Notes: generated by a model not told the origin, from the letters alone. A stretch of 10,163 nucleotides of DNA from Caulobacter sp. B11 (GCF_002737765.1 NZ_PEGG01000058.1:1-10163), one strand, 5' to 3'; positions 1 to 8,618 are shown, numbered from the stretch's first letter. A program made the numbers and translations.

Positions 1-671
1 TCACCGTGCAGAACACCCTGGGCGTCACTGGCGTCCATCCGGTTCCGGTCGACATCGTCGAGGCCCAGGCCCGCGCCGTGCTCGACGACATCGGGGCCGA
101 CGCGATCAAGACCGGCATGCTGGGCGACGTGGCCATGGTCGAGGCCGTGGCCCGGGTGCTCGACAGCGCGCCCGGCATACCCGCTGTCATCGATCCGGTG
201 ATGGTCGCCAAGGGCGGGGCCTCGCTGCTGGCCCAGGCGGCGGTCGGGGCCGTCTGTACCCTGATGATCCCGCGCGCCGCCCTGCTGACCCCTAACGCGC
301 CCGAGGCCGCCGCCCTGACCGGGCTTGAGGTCGAGACCACCGACGACCTGCGCCGCGCCGCCGAGATCCTGCTGGGCCTCGGCGCTCGGGCGGTGCTGAT
401 GAAGGGCGGGCATGTGGGCGGCGAGCGGGTGGTCGACCTGCTGATCACGCCCCAGGGCGAGACCACCTTCGAGGGCGAGCGGATCGACACCCGCCACACC
501 CACGGCACCGGCTGCACCCTGGCCTCGGCCTGCGCCGCCGGCCTAGCCCAGGGGCTACCGCTGACGGAAGCGGTTGCGCGGGCCTGGAGCTATGTGCACG
601 GCGCCATGCTGCATGCGCCGGGCTTCGGGGCCGGGCACGGGCCGCTGGATCATGGATGGATGAGACGCTGA
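1..671 (+). CDS. thiD: Phosphomethylpyrimidine kinase ThiD (5' end missing)
   Basis: ThiD is a cytoplasmic kinase of thiamine synthesis that phosphorylates hydroxymethylpyrimidine and its monophosphate to the diphosphate. The frame is already open at the left edge (first full codon at base 3), so roughly the first 45 residues of a protein of about 265 lie outside the window. Visible ribokinase-superfamily motifs, in order: QNTLGV at the edge, KTGMLGD, the PVMVAKGG segment (about bases 195-220), TPNAPEAAALTG, MKGGH, and the HGTGCTLASACAAG anion-hole loop (about 499-545), which carries the Cys of the GTGC motif. The C-terminus ([10 protein letters not shown]) is normal for the family, so only the start is lost. 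The stop overlaps the next gene, which suggests co-translation. The family is clear. A role limited to thiamine salvage rather than de novo synthesis cannot be judged from this fragment. Confidence 0.93.
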   Translation, partial: TVQNTLGVTGVHPVPVDIVEAQARAVLDDIGADAIKTGMLGDVAMVEAVARVLDSAPGIPAVIDPVMVAKGGASLLAQAAVGAVCTLMIPRAALLTPNAPEAAALTGLEVETTDDLRRAAEILLGLGARAVLMKGGHVGGERVVDLLITPQGETTFEGERIDTRHTHGTGCTLASACAAGLAQGLPLTEAVARAWSYVHGAMLHAPGFGAGHGPLDHGWMRR

Positions 672-1258
672 TGGGCCAGACGCTTGAAGACCGGCTCGTC
701 GACATCATCCACGGCGTGCCGAGCACGATGCAGGTGTTGCGCACCGTCCGTGACCTGAACCTGCCCGACTGGATGATCTTTTCCGGGGCAGTCTATCAGC
801 CGGTCTGGAACCACCTGACCGGCCGGGCGCCCGACTATGGCATCCGCGACTATGACGTGGCCTATCACGACGCCTCCGACACCTCCTACGAGGCCGAGGA
901 TGTGGTGATCCGCAAGGTCGCCGCCGCCTTCGAGCCGCCGCTGCGCGACCTAGTCGAGGTGCGCAACCAGGCCCGGGTGCATCTGTGGTTCGGCCAGAAG
1001 TTCGGGGCGGACGAGCCCTATCCGCCCTTGCTGACCAGCGCTCACGCCCTGGAGCGGTTCGTGGCCACGGCCTTCTGCGTCGGGGTGCGGCTGGAGCCCG
1101 ACGACAGCCTGCGGGTCTGGGCCCCGTTCGGCCTGGACGACCTGTTCGCGATGCAGCTGAAGCCCAATCCCAAGCGGGTCAAGGGCGCGGGCGGCTGGGA
1201 CCGGACCACCGCCTCGGCCAAGGCCCGCTGGCCCGAGATCACCATCGCGGGGGATTGA
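656..1258 (+). CDS. Nucleotidyltransferase-like protein (DUF925 family)
   Basis: This 200-residue soluble protein resembles the DUF925 / nucleotidyltransferase-like family, whose substrate is not known to me. Family features seen: an N-terminal helical region ending in [17 protein letters not shown] (about residues 36-52), the acidic [10 protein letters not shown] segment (63-72), which resembles the Asp-x-Asp metal site of nucleotidyltransferases, [12 protein letters not shown] (101-112), and a C-terminal [17 protein letters not shown] block. Start choice is open. The ATG at 656 overlaps thiD by 16 bases, while the in-frame ATG at 671 shares its A with the thiD stop (TGATG) and would give 195 residues; neither has a strong ribosome binding site, so translational coupling to thiD is likely. 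I recognise the family, not a specific gene. The link to thiamine is by position only. Confidence 0.8.
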   Translation: MDETLMGQTLEDRLVDIIHGVPSTMQVLRTVRDLNLPDWMIFSGAVYQPVWNHLTGRAPDYGIRDYDVAYHDASDTSYEAEDVVIRKVAAAFEPPLRDLVEVRNQARVHLWFGQKFGADEPYPPLLTSAHALERFVATAFCVGVRLEPDDSLRVWAPFGLDDLFAMQLKPNPKRVKGAGGWDRTTASAKARWPEITIAGD

Positions 1259-1269
1259 AGGCCGTCGAA

Positions 1270-1294
1270 CAACATTGTTTCGGTGACAATGTTG
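1270..1294. promoter_or_regulatory. Perfect 9-bp inverted repeat upstream of the PhzF gene
   Basis: CAACATTGT (1270-1278) and ACAATGTTG (1286-1294) are exact reverse complements separated by TTCGGTG. The dyad starts 12 bases after the upstream stop and lies about 65 bases before the PhzF start codon. No T run follows, so it does not look like an intrinsic terminator. Its AT content is higher than its surroundings and its form (TTGT-N7-ACAA core) suits a dimeric repressor such as a MarR- or TetR-type protein. That regulator is inferred, not seen. Confidence 0.45.
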
Positions 1295-1359
1295 GCTTTG
1301 CTCGGCCCATTGATTGGTCCTATCAGGTCGGGTCGACAACCTTCACCGGGAGCCGCGCC

Positions 1360-2190
1360 ATGCGCCAGTGGACCATCGACGCCTTCGCCTCGGCACCCTT
1401 CAAGGGCAATCCGGCCTGCGTGGTCGAGCCTCTGGACGCCTGGCCCGACACGGCCTGGATGCAGGCCCTGGCCGCCGAGAACAACCAGGCCGAAACCGCC
1501 TTCCTGCTGAAGACGGAGGATCCGGCCCGCTTCGGCCTGCGCTGGTTCACGCCCACCCTTGAAGCGCCCCTGTGTGGTCACGCCACCCTGGCGGCGGCCC
1601 ACATGCTGTTTAACGAACTCGGCGCGACGGCCGAACTGCTGCGCTTCGACACCCTGTCGGGCGAACTGACCGTGCGGCGGGCCGGCGAGCGCCTGGAGAT
1701 GAACTTCCCCGCCGATCCGCCGCGCGAGGTCGCCGCGCCGCCCGGCCTGGCCGAGGCCCTGGGCGTCACGCCCGTCGAGGTGCTGGCCGGGGCCTATCTG
1801 ATCGCGGTTCTGGAGGACGAGGCCGCGGTGCGCGGCCTGAACCCCGATCTGATGGCGCTCAAGCGGATCGGCGAGGGCGTCGCGACCGGCGGGCCGGGCC
1901 AGACGATCGTCGTCGCCCTGGCCGATCCCGACAGTCCCTATGATGTGGTCAGCCGCTTCTTCGCGCCCGGCTTCGGCATCCCGGAAGACCCCGCCACCGG
2001 CTCGGCCCACTGCCTGTTGTCGCCGTTGTTCTCGGCGCGTCTGGGCCGTCCGACCCTGAACTTCCATCAGGCCTATCCCGGGCGCGGCGGCGACCTGGAA
2101 TGCGAAAGCCGCGGCGCGCGCGTACTGTTGCGCGGCCGCGGCGTGACGGTGGTGGAGAGCCGGCTCCGGGTGGAGCCGGGCTCGATCTAG
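1360..2190 (+). CDS. PhzF-family isomerase/epimerase
   Basis: This 276-residue cytoplasmic protein belongs to the PhzF family, which folds like diaminopimelate epimerase and catalyses proton shifts in small metabolites; the substrate here is unknown. Key family residues fall at the positions known from phenazine-pathway PhzF: Glu45 in NNQAETAF, His74 in the [11 protein letters not shown] loop, and the conserved Asp in [12 protein letters not shown] (Asp210, equivalent to PhzF Asp208). The length matches the family. The start is the ATG at 1360 because CGGGAG (1347-1352) sits seven bases upstream and the protein begins at once with the typical QWTIDAFAS...FKGNPACVV strand. The frame remains open far upstream (from 985), but that part overlaps the preceding gene in another frame and is not coding. 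No phenazine genes are nearby, so a phenazine role is unlikely. A terminal hairpin-forming stretch (2160-2179) lies inside the last codons. Confidence 0.93.
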   Translation: MRQWTIDAFASAPFKGNPACVVEPLDAWPDTAWMQALAAENNQAETAFLLKTEDPARFGLRWFTPTLEAPLCGHATLAAAHMLFNELGATAELLRFDTLSGELTVRRAGERLEMNFPADPPREVAAPPGLAEALGVTPVEVLAGAYLIAVLEDEAAVRGLNPDLMALKRIGEGVATGGPGQTIVVALADPDSPYDVVSRFFAPGFGIPEDPATGSAHCLLSPLFSARLGRPTLNFHQAYPGRGGDLECESRGARVLLRGRGVTVVESRLRVEPGSI

Positions 2191-2202
2191 ACCCCCGGAG
2201 GC

Positions 2203-2553
2203 CTAGTAGCGGTAGGGCCGCTCGCCATAGCCCGCGCCATAGTCGCGATCATGGCGCTCATAGCGGATCTGGGCGCTGATGCGATCGAAGCGGCGGTCGA
2301 GGTCGGCGCGTTCCCAGCGGGTCAGGCCGTTGGCGCGATAGCGGTATTCGAGACGGGCGGTTTCGCGCAACTCGGTCTTCAGGCGCATGGCCTCGCGGCG
2401 GTTCAGGTCGCCGGTGCGGACGCCGCGGTCGATGCGGCGCTCCAGCTGGTCCTGGCGCTGGTTGATATTGTAGCCCTGCGCCGAGGCGGCGGCGGGAACG
2501 GCGACGGCGGCGACGGCCGAGACCGCGGCGATCGAAATCAGAATCTTTTTCAT
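2203..2553 (-). CDS. Small secreted Arg/Asp-rich protein of unknown function
   Basis: The 116-residue product starts with a clear Sec signal peptide: MKK, a hydrophobic stretch (residues 4-20), and a signal peptidase I site ASA before Gln26. The mature 91 residues are predicted to be helical and highly charged, with two similar blocks: INQRQDQLERRIDRGVRTGDLNRREAMRL (30-58) and LTRWERADLDRRFDRISAQIR (77-97), followed by a Tyr/Gly/Arg-rich tail (GYGERPYRY). Proteins of this layout are common and uncharacterised in Caulobacter and sphingomonads. A ribosome binding site AGAGGAA (2567-2561) lies seven bases before the ATG. The gene converges with the PhzF gene, with only 12 bases between the stops. 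It lies downstream of, and in the same direction as, the histidine kinase, 164 bases after its stop. A periplasmic location is well supported; function is not known. Confidence 0.85.
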   Translation of the reverse strand: MKKILISIAAVSAVAAVAVPAAASAQGYNINQRQDQLERRIDRGVRTGDLNRREAMRLKTELRETARLEYRYRANGLTRWERADLDRRFDRISAQIRYERHDRDYGAGYGERPYRY

Positions 2554-2576
2554 CGTACGGTTCCTCTAAAAGGGTC

Positions 2577-2595
2577 CGTCGTCTGGGTGACGACG
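2577..2595 (-). other. Hairpin in the leader of the secreted-protein gene
   Basis: CGTCGTC and GACGACG form a perfect 7-bp stem around a five-base loop. On the minus strand the stem ends ten bases before the AGAGGAA ribosome binding site and is followed by GACCCTTTT. It could be a weak terminator for the kinase transcript or a leader structure of the small gene. In DNA this GC-rich it may also be chance. Confidence 0.25.
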
Positions 2596-2645
2596 TTGAC
2601 CCCTAGAGACCACGCCCAGCCTGAAGCGGTTCTGAGCCGTTCGTT

Positions 2646-2709
2646 GTCTGGCGTTCAGGTTCGCCGACCGGTGGTCGGCTCGGGTCTGGCGTTCAGGTTC
2701 GCCGACCGG
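2646..2709. repeat. Perfect 26-bp direct repeat, period 38
   Basis: Bases 2646-2671 and 2684-2709 are identical over 26 positions, beginning GTCTGGCGTTCAGGTTC and ending GCCGACCGG, with 12 unrelated bases between them. The flanks do not match. Each copy contains the close pair GTTC-AG-GTTC. In the first copy, GCCGACC (2663-2669) also pairs with GGTCGGC (2673-2679) three bases on, giving a small hairpin. The repeat fills the gap between the kinase stop (2718) and the leader of the secreted-protein gene, so it could hold paired operator sites or be a local duplication. Confidence 0.7.
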
Positions 2710-2717
2710 CCTTGGCC

Positions 2718-4618
<1,901 letters not shown>

Positions 4619-4625
<7 letters not shown>

Positions 4626-4633
4626 AGTGCGGC
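4619..4633. repeat. 15-bp palindrome over the kinase start codon
   Basis: GCCGCACAGTGCGGC is a perfect palindrome with 7-bp arms around one base. It covers the proposed GTG start of the kinase (4623-4625). It may be a binding site, a translational hairpin, or chance in GC-rich DNA. Confidence 0.35.
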
Positions 4634-4714
4634 AATCTCCCTAACGTTTCGCTTCCGGCAAAGGGTATTTCGCGACAAAACAACGCTAACGGTCGTTTCC
4701 TAATTGCCAGGATC

Positions 4715-4754
4715 TTAACTTTGCGTTTACCTTATTTCTTAGGGTTTCGTTAAG
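4715..4754. promoter_or_regulatory. Two CtrA-box-like sites in the divergent intergenic region
   Basis: The CtrA box of Caulobacter-type bacteria is TTAA-N7-TTAA, often followed by C. TTAACTTTGCGTTTAC (4715-4730) has TTAA, exactly seven bases, then TTTAC: one mismatch. TTAGGGTTTCGTTAAG (4739-4754) has TTAG, seven bases, then TTAAG: again one mismatch. They lie 35-50 and 11-26 bases before the TTG start at 4765, and 90-129 bases from the divergent kinase start. The region is clearly richer in A/T than its surroundings, as expected of a promoter. No confident -10/-35 pair is visible. Cell-cycle control by CtrA is inferred from these matches only. Confidence 0.45.
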
Positions 4755-4764
4755 GAGATGGGTC

Positions 4765-5100
4765 TTGGAAAAGGTATTTGTTGCTCAACGTGTGGCCAGC
4801 AAGCTGTACGTGACCGAAGGCGCGATCGACACGGCCATGGTCGAAGCCGCCGCCCTGATGGCCGATCTGGTCCAGGGTCGTAAGGACCTCGGCCTGTCCG
4901 CCGTCGTCGGCGACAAGGCGACCGTCAAGGTGATGCAAGCCCTTGCCGCGCTTGGCGAAGCGCGTGCGGCCATGGTGGAAACCCACCAGGAGCTGGAAGA
5001 GGTCAAGCTGCGCCTGGGCGTGCGCACCAAGATGGCGGGCTGGGACGAGCGCAAGCTCCAGGGCGCGCTGAGGAGCCCGCGTCTGCGCGAAGCAGGCTGA
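4765..5100 (+). CDS. Small helical protein of unknown function (TTG start)
   Basis: The 111-residue protein has no signal peptide or membrane segment and is predicted to be almost wholly helical, with a charged heptad-like stretch near residues 66-84 (GEARAAMVETHQELEEVKL) that could form a coiled coil. I do not recognise a family. The start is TTG at 4765: the TAAGGAG ribosome binding site (4751-4757) is seven bases upstream, there is no in-frame ATG, GTG or TTG between it and the upstream stop at 4687, and the ATG at 4758 is in another frame. Codon use matches the neighbours. It is divergent from the histidine kinase and preceded by CtrA-box-like sequences, so a cell-cycle, polarity or motility role is conceivable but not shown. 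A strong hairpin follows 35 bases after the stop. Confidence 0.78.
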   Translation: MEKVFVAQRVASKLYVTEGAIDTAMVEAAALMADLVQGRKDLGLSAVVGDKATVKVMQALAALGEARAAMVETHQELEEVKLRLGVRTKMAGWDERKLQGALRSPRLREAG

Positions 5101-5135
5101 GCCTCGCCGAATCTTTCAAGACTTTAACTTCGCGG

Positions 5136-5159
5136 GGCCCCTATTGTGAGATAGGGGCC
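5136..5159 (+). terminator. Strong hairpin, terminator-like, abutting the next start codon
   Basis: GGCCCCTAT (5136-5144) pairs perfectly with ATAGGGGCC (5151-5159) around the loop TGTGAG. Only TTT follows, so as an intrinsic terminator it is weak in its T tract. It lies 35 bases after the stop of the small helical protein and ends five bases before the ATG of the membrane protein at 5165. It therefore either ends the upstream transcript or hides the start region of the next gene. Confidence 0.5.
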
Positions 5160-5164
5160 TTTGC

Positions 5165-5590
5165 ATGATCAGCCTGGTATTTGTTCTTCTCTGGGGCGCG
5201 CATATCGCCGTCGTGGCGCTGGCCTGGTGGCGCGGCGGCGCGGCCGAGCGGCTCGCCGCGAGCCTGGTGATCACCTCGACCATCGTCGCCAAGCTGATCT
5301 ATATGGGCCTGTCGGAGGCGAGCCAGACACTGCCCCTGCTGGCGGTCGACGGCGGATTGGCCCTGGGCTTCCTGATCCTGTCGCTGCGGTTCGTGAAATC
5401 GTGGCTGGGCATCGCCATGGTGCTGGAAGGCGTCCAGTTCAGCCTGCACGCCTACTTCCTGGTCGCCGACCAGCCGCATGACATGATCTATGCCGCCGTC
5501 AATAATGTGGTGACCGGCGGGGTGCTGATCTGCCTGCTGGTCGGGACGATCCAGCACTGGCGTCGCCGCGCGGCGCTCGCAGCAAGATAA
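5165..5590 (+). CDS. Five-helix integral membrane protein of unknown function
   Basis: The 141-residue product is almost entirely hydrophobic, with five predicted membrane helices at about residues 2-22, 32-50, 57-76, 80-100 and 109-130, and a short basic tail (HWRRRAALAAR) that probably faces the cytoplasm. Small multi-helix proteins starting in this way, with AWWRGG after helix 1, occur in alphaproteobacteria without known function; I cannot name a family. The ATG at 5165 is chosen because helix 1 begins at once and the preceding in-frame codons give no start. No normal ribosome binding site precedes it; the only G-rich sequence (AGGGG, 5153-5157) lies inside the stem of the hairpin directly upstream. 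It lies 135 bases before serC on the same strand, but no functional link is evident. Confidence 0.75.
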   Translation: MISLVFVLLWGAHIAVVALAWWRGGAAERLAASLVITSTIVAKLIYMGLSEASQTLPLLAVDGGLALGFLILSLRFVKSWLGIAMVLEGVQFSLHAYFLVADQPHDMIYAAVNNVVTGGVLICLLVGTIQHWRRRAALAAR

Positions 5591-5725
5591 TTGCCGACCG
5601 CGACGATTTAGCGGCCCCAGGCGGAAAATCTCTCCTTGCCTTTGGCCTCGAAACGGCGTTTCTCGCCGGCGGGCCACGCCCCCCCAACGGGGCGCTGTCC
5701 ATCTGTAAGGATGGGAGACATCGCT
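5591..5725 (+). promoter_or_regulatory. serC leader region with small hairpins
   Basis: This 135-base gap should hold the serC promoter and leader. Seen directly: GAAAC-GGC-GTTTC (5650-5662), a perfect 5-bp stem, and further on CGCCCC pairing with GGGGCG across CCCAAC (about 5678-5695). A structured serC leader (the serC RNA motif) is known in some alphaproteobacteria, so an attenuator is possible. I cannot confirm that these stems match that motif, and I see no convincing -35/-10 pair. Confidence 0.3.
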
Positions 5726-6897
5726 ATGACCACCCTCGCCAAGCCGGCGCAACGCCCGGCTCGTCCCGAGTTCTCTTCCGGCCCCTGCGCCAAGCGCCCC
5801 GGCTGGACCCCCGAAAATCTCAGAAACGCCGTGCTGGGTCGCTCGCACCGCTCCAAGCTGGGCAAGGCGCGCCTCAAGGCCGCCATCGACCAGACGCGCG
5901 ACGTGCTGGAAGTCCCCGCCGACTTCCTGATCGGCATCGTCGCCGGGTCGGACACCGGCGCCGTCGAGATGGCCATGTGGTCGATGCTCGGCGCCCGCCC
6001 GGTCCAGCTGATGGCCTTCGAATCGTTCGGCAAGGACTGGGTCACCGACGTGACCAAGCAGCTGAAGCTGCCCGACGTCGAGGTGCTCGACGCGCCCTAC
6101 GGCCAGCTGCCCGACCTGTCCAAGGTTGATCCGGCCAAGGACCTGGTCTTCACCTGGAACGGCACCACCTCGGGCGTCCGCGTCCCGAACGCCGACTTCA
6201 TCAGCGCCGAGCGTGAAGGCATCGTGATCTGCGACGCCACCAGCGCCGCCTTCGCCCAGGACCTGGACTGGACCAAGCTGGATGTCGTGACCTTCTCCTG
6301 GCAGAAGGCGCTCGGCGGCGAAGGCGCGCACGGCGTTCTGATCCTGTCGCCCCGCGCTGTGGCGCGCCTCGAGAGCTACACGCCGGCCTGGCCGATGCCC
6401 AAGCTGTTCCGCATGACCAAGGGCGGCAAGGTCAGCCTCGACATTTTCGAGGGCGCGACCATCAACACGCCCTCGATGCTCTGTGTCGAAGATGCGCTCG
6501 ACGCCCTGAAGTGGGCCGCGTCGATCGGCGGGCTGGAAGGCATGCAATCGCGCGCTGACCAGAACCTGGCCGTGATCGCCGACTGGGTGGCCAAGACCCG
6601 TGGGTCGATTTCCTGGCCGCCACGCCGGAGATTCGCTCGAACACCTCGGTGTGCCTCAAGGTCGTAGACTCCAAGATCTGCGCCCTGCCGGAAGACGCCC
6701 AGGCCGACTTCGCCAAGAAGCTGGCCAGCCTGCTCGAGAAAGAGGGCGCCGCCCTCGACATCGGCGGCTATCGCGACGCCCCGGCCGGCCTGCGCATCTG
6801 GTGCGGCGCCACCGTCGAGGCTTCGGATCTCGAGGCCCTGACGCCCTGGCTCGACTGGGCGTTCGCCACCCTCAGCGCCGACCTAGTCGCCGCTTAA
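5726..6897 (+). pseudogene. serC: Phosphoserine aminotransferase SerC, frame broken by one missing base
   Basis: SerC is a PLP-dependent cytoplasmic enzyme that transfers an amino group from glutamate to 3-phosphohydroxypyruvate, making phosphoserine. The sequence fits the subgroup typical of rhizobia and Caulobacter: [14 protein letters not shown] near the start, [12 protein letters not shown] (74-85), [12 protein letters not shown] (143-154), [15 protein letters not shown] (168-182), and the PLP lysine Lys194 in [13 protein letters not shown]. At ADWVAKT (residue 291) the frame shifts: the given sequence adds 22 unrelated residues and stops at 6667. Adding one C to the CCC run at 6597-6599 joins it to the conserved tail ([20 protein letters not shown]... 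to 6897) and gives 390 residues, a normal length. The start ATG 5726 has GGGAG eight bases upstream; ATG 5711 is in frame too. serA follows, consistent with an operon. A sequencing error seems likelier than gene loss. Confidence 0.9.
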
Positions 6898-6916
6898 CTC
6901 AACGTACTGCGCCGAA

Positions 6917-7014
6917 CCCCTCCCCCTTGCGGGGAGGGGCAGGGGTGGGGGTGAGCCCCGCCCTGTCCGCGCTGACACCCCCACCCCCAGCCCCTCCCCG
7001 CAAGGGGGAGAGGA
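6917..7014. repeat. Nested GC-rich inverted repeat between serC and serA
   Basis: The left arm (about 6920-6953) and right arm (6976-7010) are near-perfect reverse complements of about 35 bp, differing by a one-base gap near the inner end, around a 22-base centre (6954-6975). Each arm also folds on itself: CCCCTCCCC with GGGGAGGGG on the left, and CCCCTCCCC-GCAA-GGGGG on the right. The element starts 19 bases after the serC stop, and its right end runs into the GAGGAGAAGG ribosome binding site of serA (7010-7019). Such GC-rich intergenic palindromes recur in Caulobacter-type genomes. It is non-coding and could affect serA translation or message stability. Confidence 0.8.
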
Positions 7015-7029
7015 GAAGGTTCCAAAATC

Positions 7030-8609
7030 ATGACCGCTCCCGCGTCCTCATCGCTGACAAGCTTTCCCCCGCCGCCGTCGACATCTTCAAGAATCGCGGC
7101 GTCGATTTCGACATCAAGGTCGGCCTGACTAAGGACGAACTGATCGCCGTGATCGGCGACTATGACGGCATCGCCATCCGCTCGGGCGCCAAGCTCGACA
7201 AGGACGTGATCGCCGCCGCCCACCGCCTGCGGGTCATCGCCCGGGCCGGCATCGGCGTCGACAATGTCGACATCCCGGCCGCCACCGCCAAGGGCATCGT
7301 GGTGATGAACACCCCGTTCGGCAACTCGATCACCACCGCCGAGCACGCCATCGCCATGATGTTCGCCCTGGCTCGCCAGCTGCCCGCCGCTGATGCGAGC
7401 ACCCAAGCGGGGAAATGGGAGAAGAACCGCTTCATGGGCGTGGAGCTGTACGCCAAGACCCTGGGCCTGATCGGGGCCGGCAATATCGGCGGCATCGTCG
7501 CCGACCGGGCTCTGGGCCTGAAGATGAAGGTCGTGGCCTACGACCCCTTCCTGTCGCCCGAGCGCGCCGTGGAAATGGGCGTCGAGAAGGTCGAGCTGGA
7601 CGACCTGCTGGCCCGCGCCGACGTCATCACCCTGCACACGCCCCTGACCGACAAGACCCGCAACATCCTGTCGGCCGAGGCCCTGGCCAAGACCAAGAAG
7701 GGCGTGCTGATCGTCAACTGCGCCCGCGGCGGCCTGGTCGATGAAGTCGCCCTGCGCGCCCTGCTCGACAGCGGCCATGTCGGCGGCGCGGGCTTCGACG
7801 TCTTCATCACCGAGCCGGCCAAGGAAAACCCGCTGTTTGGCAGCGACCGCGTCGTGGCCACCCCGCACCTGGGCGCCAGCACCAGCGAAGCCCAGGAGAA
7901 TGTCGCCCTGCAGGTGGCCGAGCAGGTCAGCGACTATCTGCTGACCGGGGCGGTGACCAACGCGCTGAACAGCCCGTCGATCACGGCGGAAGAGGCCCCC
8001 AAGCTGAAGCCCTTCGTGGCCCTGGCCGAGAAGATCGGCGCCCTGGCCGGTCAGATGGTCGATTTCGGCATCAAGGCCATCGACATCGCCTATGAGGGCG
8101 AGGTCTCCAAGCTCAACGTCAAGCCGATGACCTCGGCCGCCCTGGCGGGGATCCTCAAGCCGATGTTGGCCGAGATCAACATGGTTTCGGCTCCGGCCGT
8201 GGCCAAGGATCGCGGCATCACCGTCTCCGAGAGCCGCCAGGAGGTCAGCCCCACCTATGACAGCCTGATGCGCATCACCATCACCACCGAAAAGGGCAAG
8301 CGCGCCTTCGCCGGCACGGTGATCGCCGGCGCGCCGCGCGTCGTCGAGGTCAAGGGCATGGAACTGGACGCGGCCTTCTCGCCGGCCATGCTCTATGTCA
8401 ACAACCTCGACAAGCCCGGCTTCATCGGGGCCCTGGGCATGCTGTTGGGCGAGGCGGGCGTCAATATCGCCACCTTCAACCTCGGCCGCGTCTCGGCCGA
8501 CGAGGACGCCATCGCCCTGGTCGGTATCGACCAAGCCCCGGACGCCGCCCTGCTGGCCAAGATCCAGGCCCTGCCGCACGTCAAGGAAGCCCGCGCCCTG
8601 ACATTCTAA
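7030..8609 (+). CDS. serA: D-3-phosphoglycerate dehydrogenase SerA, start broken by one missing base
   Basis: SerA is the cytoplasmic NAD-dependent enzyme that oxidises 3-phosphoglycerate in the first committed step of serine synthesis. Domains (numbered for the repaired protein): substrate-binding part with RAGIGVDNVD (72-81), NAD fold with GLIGAGNIGG (146-155), catalytic Arg233 (NCARGGLVDE), Glu262 (DVFITEPAKENP) and His280 (TPHLGAST), an intervening allosteric domain (about 320-450), and a C-terminal ACT domain (YVNNLDKPGFIGALGMLLGE...). This long layout allows feedback by serine, though that is not proven here. The natural start is ATG 7030, after GAGGAGAAGG (7010-7019), but as given that frame stops after 32 residues at 7126-7128. 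One extra C in the CCC run at 7039-7041 gives MTAPRVLIADKLSP and a 526-residue protein. No usable in-frame start is present otherwise. It shares the operon with serC. Confidence 0.92.
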
Positions 8610-8618
8610 GGACAGGTT

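Noticed and set aside
2160..2179. 8-bp stem (CCGGCTCC/GGAGCCGG) as terminator of the PhzF gene
   Set aside because: It lies inside the last codons, no T run follows, and short GC-rich stems are common in this DNA.
2629..2699. Several GTTC repeats resembling the alphaproteobacterial SOS box
   Set aside because: The LexA site in this group is GTTC-N7-GTTC. Here the spacings are six (2629-2642) and two bases, so the pattern does not fit.
6590..6610. Programmed ribosomal frameshifting in serC
   Set aside because: There is no heptamer slippery sequence, SerC is not known to be frameshifted, and the same one-C loss in two other genes points to a common technical cause.
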